From assembly GCA_033239005.1 (NCBI GenBank), contig BSQZ01000051.1, positions 3,617,001 through 3,681,000 on the forward strand: a stretch of 64,000 bases of DNA, in the 5' to 3' direction. Made by a program: the position numbers and the translations under genes. The notes under the pieces were generated by a model. That model ran no database searches, had not been told where the DNA came from, and saw only the letters and a program-made list of their open reading frames with translations. This document shows positions 59,956-64,000 of this stretch, one piece after another. The DNA is from Lamellibrachia satsuma. Its lineage: Eukaryota; Annelida; Polychaeta; Sabellida; Siboglinidae. Position 1 is the stretch's first letter. Each line of letters begins with the position of its first letter.

Positions 59956-60274
59956 CATGATGACATGACACAACTTCCGACACTGACACTGCAGCATGTC
60001 AAAGTTAACATTCTGACTGCTGACACAGCCAATACACCACCAACATAATAAAGGTAACCTTGTTGAATTAGTCGACAGTTCATTCAATATGCTTTAAAGA
60101 AATTGTTTTAGAAGGCATAATACAATAAAAGTTAGTATAACACTAGAATGGATACAAAATCGAATCTGAATGTTATTTTAAAAATTAGTTATTTTAAAAG
60201 ATATCATGTTGGTACTATATTTAGAAGAGAAAAATCAGTTTGAGTGTTTTCATAAATTGTGTCATGGATGACAA

Positions 60275-60620
60275 TGACTGAAATAAAGCACACGTTGGTG
60301 ACAGTGACTGATGGCTGAAACAAGGCACATGTTGGTGACAGTGACTGATGGCTGAAACAAGGCACACGTTGGTGACAGTGACTGATGGCTGAAACAAGGC
60401 ACATGTTGGTGACAGTGACTGATGGCTGAAACAAGGCACATGTTGGTGACAGTGACTGATGGCTGAAATAAGGCACACGTTGGTGACAGTGACTGATGGC
60501 TGAAACAAGGCACATGTTGGTGACAGTGACTGATGGCTGAAACAAGGCACATGTTGGTGACAGTGACTGATGGCTGAAACAAGGCACACGTTGGTGACAG
60601 TGACTGATGGCTGAAACAAT
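60275..60620. repeat. 37-bp tandem repeat, 9 copies in DLG intron
   Basis: GTGACTGATGGCTGAAACAA GGCACATGTTGGTGACA, nearly identical copies. Open minus-strand frames (VTVTN-x-C-x-V) are artefacts. Confidence 0.95.
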
Positions 60621-60707
60621 GTTGGATTACAACATTCATGTTTGTTAAAAAAATTACGAATACTGTCAGAGACACCAACATCGACACCGATATCGACACC
60701 GACTTAC

Positions 60708-60884
60708 CTCATCTTGCTGGGGATAATACCAAGGCCGTCATCGTCGTCAGGTGGCACTAGTTTGCGAGCCTGCCACCACTCATCGTCACTGGCATTGGTG
60801 ACATGGAGCATGTCACCATACTTAAATGCCAGGCCGTGACTGGACAGACCACTGTCTTTACTCGGGTCGTAGTCAAACAACGCC
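60708..60884 (-). CDS. dlg: DLG exon: SH3 domain
   Basis: Reads (R)[58 protein letters not shown], phase 2 to 2, donor GTAAGT. ALFDYD-x-x-x-DSGLP-x-x-GL and [11 protein letters not shown] are diagnostic of the DLG/PSD-95 SH3 domain. No lesion. Confidence 0.95.
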
Positions 60885-61754
60885 CTGAACAACAGTAGTA
60901 ATGTGTGAAGAACTTAGATCTATTTCAACAACACAGTTACAATTACATTCAATATGCTCTATCCAATACATGGGTGCAATACCGATTATCATATTGTGTC
61001 CCATACAGATGGAACTGGTTATTTATGTCATGACGAGTTTATTGCATGTGAAATGGGTTTTTAGTCGGTGCAGCAACTGAAAAGGCACTAATCCCAACAT
61101 TTGTCTTAACACTGGGAACAAAAAGTAGATTAGAATTAGATGATCAAAGCTGTCTGAGCTGTCTTGCAGGAGTGAGCAGTGAATGTAAATACGCTTGTTG
61201 CTTGAATCATAGTGCTCGATAGGTAATCGTACAGATCTTAAAAATGATGCGACATCAGACAGGAAGACAATGCAATGTTTTAAGAAGTGGTAATGAGTGA
61301 GAGAAACGAGGCGACCAGTGAAATTAGTGCCAAACAATTTTGCACACGCTGAAGTTTTAAGATGTCCTTGAGAGCAATATTATGATAAAGGGAATTGCAA
61401 TAGTCACTTCTATTGCTAACAATAGTAGTTGCAATAGTTTTGGCGACAGCAAATGACATATATTGTCAAATACAATGAAGGTCACGAATGTGATAAAAGG
61501 AGCAACAAGTTGGTGAAATATGCTGTCTAAAATTTGAATTATTATCAAAGCAGACTCCTAAATTCCATGCTGAGATGGCCAGTGTAAAATTTTGGCTCAG
61601 CATAGATGTAGTGAAAAAAAGTTTACCATGCTGCTTGTGTGTACTAATAAGAAACTGTTTTATTTGCATTCAGTAATTGTGCAGATCTTAAAATTACAGA
61701 CAGATGTGGTGTAGCACAAACATGACAACTGTGACAGATGTCATGACAGTGTAC

Positions 61755-61857
61755 CTGACATAGAGTGTCCTCTTCTGTGTCGTCTTCAGGCTCCCAGTAC
61801 TTGTGTTCATCATTTGTTCCCGCAGGTCCTGAATCTTTGACTCAAACCTGTTGTACT
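61755..61857 (-). CDS. dlg: DLG exon: PDZ3-SH3 linker
   Basis: Reads (x)[20 protein letters not shown] then [13 protein letters not shown], phase 1 to 2, acceptor GTGTTACAG, donor GTACAC. YNRFE(A/S)KI-x-(D/E)LREQMM and the SLRT-x-QKR-x-LYVRA linker are family-typical. Confidence 0.9.
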
Positions 61858-62042
61858 CTGTAACACGGCAGGTTAAAGGTCACACAGGGTCATATGGGTC
61901 ACACATGGTCAAAGGTCACAAAGAGATGCAATAATATCAATTAAAAAACTTCTATTGTGCCAACATCCTCAGGAACATGAAATTAAGTTGCATATCAAAA
62001 TGAAAAGTTAGGCAATCTCAAAAACGGAAGACAATGGTTAAA

Positions 62043-62172
62043 GTTGTCAACAGGTGGAGGAATACGCTGGGGAGTTATGGAGGGAAAGGGCAGTTGTAAA
62101 GTCAAGTTGTCTACAGGTGGAGGAATATGCTGGGGAGCTACGGAAGGAAAGGGCAGTTGTAATGTCAAGTCT
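62043..62172. repeat. 63-bp direct duplication in DLG intron
   Basis: Two copies of CAGGTGGAGGAATA(C/T)GCTGG plus GGAG(T/C)TA(T/C)GGA(G/A)GGAAAGGGCAG starting at 62051 and 62114. Confidence 0.9.
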
Positions 62173-62229
62173 TCAGATGACACTGACATCGTATCCTGTT
62201 TCCTGCTGACCCAACACTAAGATGGAGTG

Positions 62230-62660
62230 AATTCCAAAGAGTTGGCATGGCAACCGAGAAAGCCCCAGTTTCTATGTTTATTTCATCTGGGATATTACCG
62301 GTAAATCAGAACCTCCACGATACAACTGAAGAACTCCATCCTCGATGGCAAGGGGTGGTAGTATTACTGGACTACCCCCGGGAGATTGAAATGTGGATTT
62401 GTCAGTTTATCCCACGCCAAGTGTGGATGTGTGGCTGAATCATTTGAACTTCGTTCCACTTCCTGTCTTGGTCAACGTGTTTCAGATGTGTCTGTGCCCA
62501 AAACTCCAAAGAGCATTTCCAGGAAATGCCTATCATTACCCACCTGACCAGGAACGATGAGTCCACTACCAATTAAAGTTAAGTTCCTGAATGCGAGCCC
62601 AGTAAATACCAGGTTGATCTGCCAGGGGTACTGATGTAGTTAGAAGCCCCCTATGACAGT
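62230..62660 (-). repeat. dispersed repeat, copy 2, in DLG intron
   Basis: Reverse complement of the repeat at 4360-4880. It begins about 12 bases after the donor of the PDZ3 exon. Confidence 0.65.
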
Positions 62661-62671
62661 AGCGTACATAC

Positions 62672-62774
62672 GATCTGGTTGGTACGGGGAGACAATGTCC
62701 ACAGCATCCCCCGCTCCCTTCAAGGTGGCCGCAGCCTACTCATGGGTTGCATTCTGTAGGTCTATGTCATTTAC
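62672..62774 (-). CDS. dlg: DLG exon: end of PDZ3, with in-frame TAG
   Basis: Reads VNDIDLQNATHE, TAG, AAATLKGAGDAVDIVSPYQP D, phase 0 to 1, acceptor TTGTTTTCAG, donor GTATGT. The family reads VNG-x-DLRNATHEQAA-x-ALK; the Gln codon is TAG at 62736-62738. Confidence 0.85.
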
Positions 62775-62779
62775 CTGAA

Positions 62780-63340
62780 AACAAACAACAATCAAATTAA
62801 TCATGCTCGCTAAAGTAAAAGCTGGCAACAAGCTATAATTAAGACAGATTAGCTAACTGGGTCCAGCGTACAAACACCAAAAACTAAATATAAACCCAAA
62901 GCAGACTAACTGAAACCAACAAATAACACAAGGTAGTGGGTGAAAGGAGATCGTCATGTATTTTTATTATGTGATATCAATTAACATACATAGTATATGT
63001 ATAAAACCACATATAAAAGTACTCCCTAATACTGCATTAAGTCAACAAAATAAAAAAGTACAATTTCTGCTAGTAAATCAGGAATGGTCGGTGGGAGTTT
63101 TAAAACTTGCCACAGACAAAAATAAGAGAACCGCTCTTGTCGCAGCACAATTTGAAAGTGCTGTGTTGGCGCCAAACTAGCTATATGTAGCAAAGCTGCC
63201 TGCTGATTGGCGCACACAGACCCCGATCGATTTATTTCCCCAAAAAAAGACAATGGTTTATTTTTCGCTCACAGTCCATAAGGGTGCTGCTTTTTAACGC
63301 ATGCTCGCAGCTTTGCGTTATGATGGCTGAACATGAATGG
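62780..63340. other. no recognised feature
   Basis: No PDZ exon or other motif could be found between the PDZ3 exon and the repeats further right. Confidence 0.4.
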
Positions 63341-63344
63341 TAAG

Positions 63345-63560
63345 TACAGGTGGTCGCTTAATGCAGGTGATCACTTAATGCAGGTGGTCGCTTAAATGCA
63401 GGTAATTTAACATAAAACTTTTGTGAAAAGAGGAGTTGACATTAATGACAGGTTGTCACTTAATACAGGTAATTTAACAAGTGAAACTTGTGACAAGTGG
63501 AGATGACTCTGATTGTTAATGACAGGTGGTCACTTAATGCAGGTGGTCACTTGAGCAGGT
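63345..63560. repeat. CAGGTGGTC(G/A)CTTAATG tandem repeat
   Basis: Seven or more degenerate units of about 18 bases with spacers. Confidence 0.85.
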
Positions 63561-63569
63561 TTGACGGTA

Positions 63570-63757
63570 CGGTGCAACCTCACTATTAAGGTCACATTCG
63601 AGACTGGCCCAATGTGACCTGAATAGCGAGGTGACTGTATTAGCGGGACTAAACATCTTATACTTTACTGTTTGGGAACAATTTGGGACTGTCCCAGGAT
63701 GAACATTATGTCAAAGTGGCTGTACTACTAAGGTGACTGTAAAACGAGGTTCCACAG
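63570..63757. mobile_element. MITE with TA target duplication (mariner-like)
   Basis: Left CGGTGCAACCTCACTATTA and right complement CTGTGGAACCTCGTTTTACA form inverted ends, flanked by TA on both sides (63568-63569, 63758-63759). 188 bp, no coding capacity. Confidence 0.6.
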
Positions 63758-63844
63758 TATATTGTTTTGATGAAAACAATAAACATATTCTTATTCTGTT
63801 TCTGATTAGAGAACTAGGAATGAGAGAACATGAAGGAGGAGACT

Positions 63845-64000
63845 CACAGGCAGTCTCCCCTGTGACAGAGGAACGAGACAAAGAATGGAGAAGACACACA
63901 CAGTAGTTGGCCTCCCCTGTGAGACAGGAACGAGAGAAAGAATGGAGAAGACACACACAGTAGTTGGTCTCCCCTGTGACAGAGGAACGAGACAAAGAAT
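63845..64000. repeat. 57-bp tandem repeat, running off the right edge
   Basis: CTCCCCTGTGACAGAGGAAC plus GAGACAAAGAATGGAGAAGACACACACAGTAGTTGG with starts at 63855, 63912 and 63969. Confidence 0.9.

Larger units (their letters stand above)
54662..62774 (-). pseudogene. dlg: discs large (DLG) MAGUK gene, PDZ3 to guanylate-kinase part; damaged
   Basis: Eight exons in family order on the minus strand: 62672-62774, 61755-61857, 60708-60884, 59573-59639, 58885-59002, 57358-57456, 55335-55468, 54662-54771. All have GT-AG borders and compatible phases. DLG proteins are membrane-associated scaffolds at junctions and synapses, with three PDZ domains, SH3, HOOK and a catalytically inactive guanylate-kinase (GK) domain. 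Here PDZ1, PDZ2 and the first part of PDZ3 would lie beyond the right edge, and the last GK exons were not found. In-frame TAG codons at 62736-62738 and 54721-54723 replace conserved Gln, and the small exon for GTSVQSVR-type sequence is missing. Identity as DLG is secure; whether this copy is a pseudogene, a damaged allele or mis-assembled is open. Confidence 0.85.

Noticed and set aside
59334..60083. 249-residue minus-strand frame with HHVLCWMS and APHSALMHHTVHS repeats
   Set aside because: It crosses a real DLG exon in the wrong frame and two minisatellites.
60204..60699. Three overlapping minus-strand frames with VTVTN-x-CLVSAISHCHQ repeats
   Set aside because: 37-bp array in a DLG intron; the three frames cycle through the same repeat.
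54662..62774. Alternative genetic code with TAG meaning Gln
   Set aside because: Only two TAG codons support it, animal nuclear genomes use the standard code, and pseudogenisation or sequence error is simpler.

Overview
The window is nuclear DNA of an animal. Genes have introns with GT-AG junctions, non-LTR retrotransposons of CR1/L2 type and a gag-type LTR-element remnant are present, and one locus matches the metazoan MAGUK scaffold gene discs large (DLG). The phylum cannot be fixed from the sequence. A marine invertebrate is my best guess. More than half of the window is transposon debris, microsatellites, minisatellites and internally duplicated non-coding DNA, and most open frames are by-products of these repeats.

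Layout. 1-980: two LINE fragments head to head, then minisatellites (1.1-3.9 kb). 5.6-10.4 kb: a nearly full-length, inactivated CR1-type LINE. 10.5-13.2, 20.9-33 and 36-43.2 kb: a mosaic of segmental duplications built around a small secreted-peptide gene. 14865-17109: a DNA transposon with terminal inverted repeats and an 8-bp target duplication. 33.3-35.3 kb: another LINE 5' fragment. 38.0-39.0 kb: a gag remnant inserted in one duplicate. 43.4-44.6 kb: an antisense CR1 remnant whose tail grew into a 90-bp satellite. 45-54 kb: mostly minisatellites, no gene recognised. 54.7-62.8 kb, minus strand: eight exons of a DLG gene running from PDZ3 through SH3/HOOK into the guanylate-kinase domain.

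The most interesting locus is at 28.8-31.1 kb. It is an apparently intact gene with four coding exons for a 139-residue prepropeptide: signal peptide, acidic spacer, two basic processing sites, and a mature part of about 76 residues with 16 cysteines and very many arginines, arranged as two diverged repeats of 8 cysteines. It looks like a host-defence peptide, and I do not recognise the family. At least four damaged relatives lie nearby: one with exons 1-3 but no start codon and no last exon, and three isolated last exons with stops or frameshifts. Ankyrin-repeat remnants were duplicated along with them.

The DLG locus is well conserved in exon phase and splice sites, but it has two in-frame TAG codons where the family has glutamine, one small exon was not found, and two acceptor/exon boundaries have been amplified into short tandem arrays. 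It may be a duplicated pseudogene, a damaged allele or contain assembly errors.
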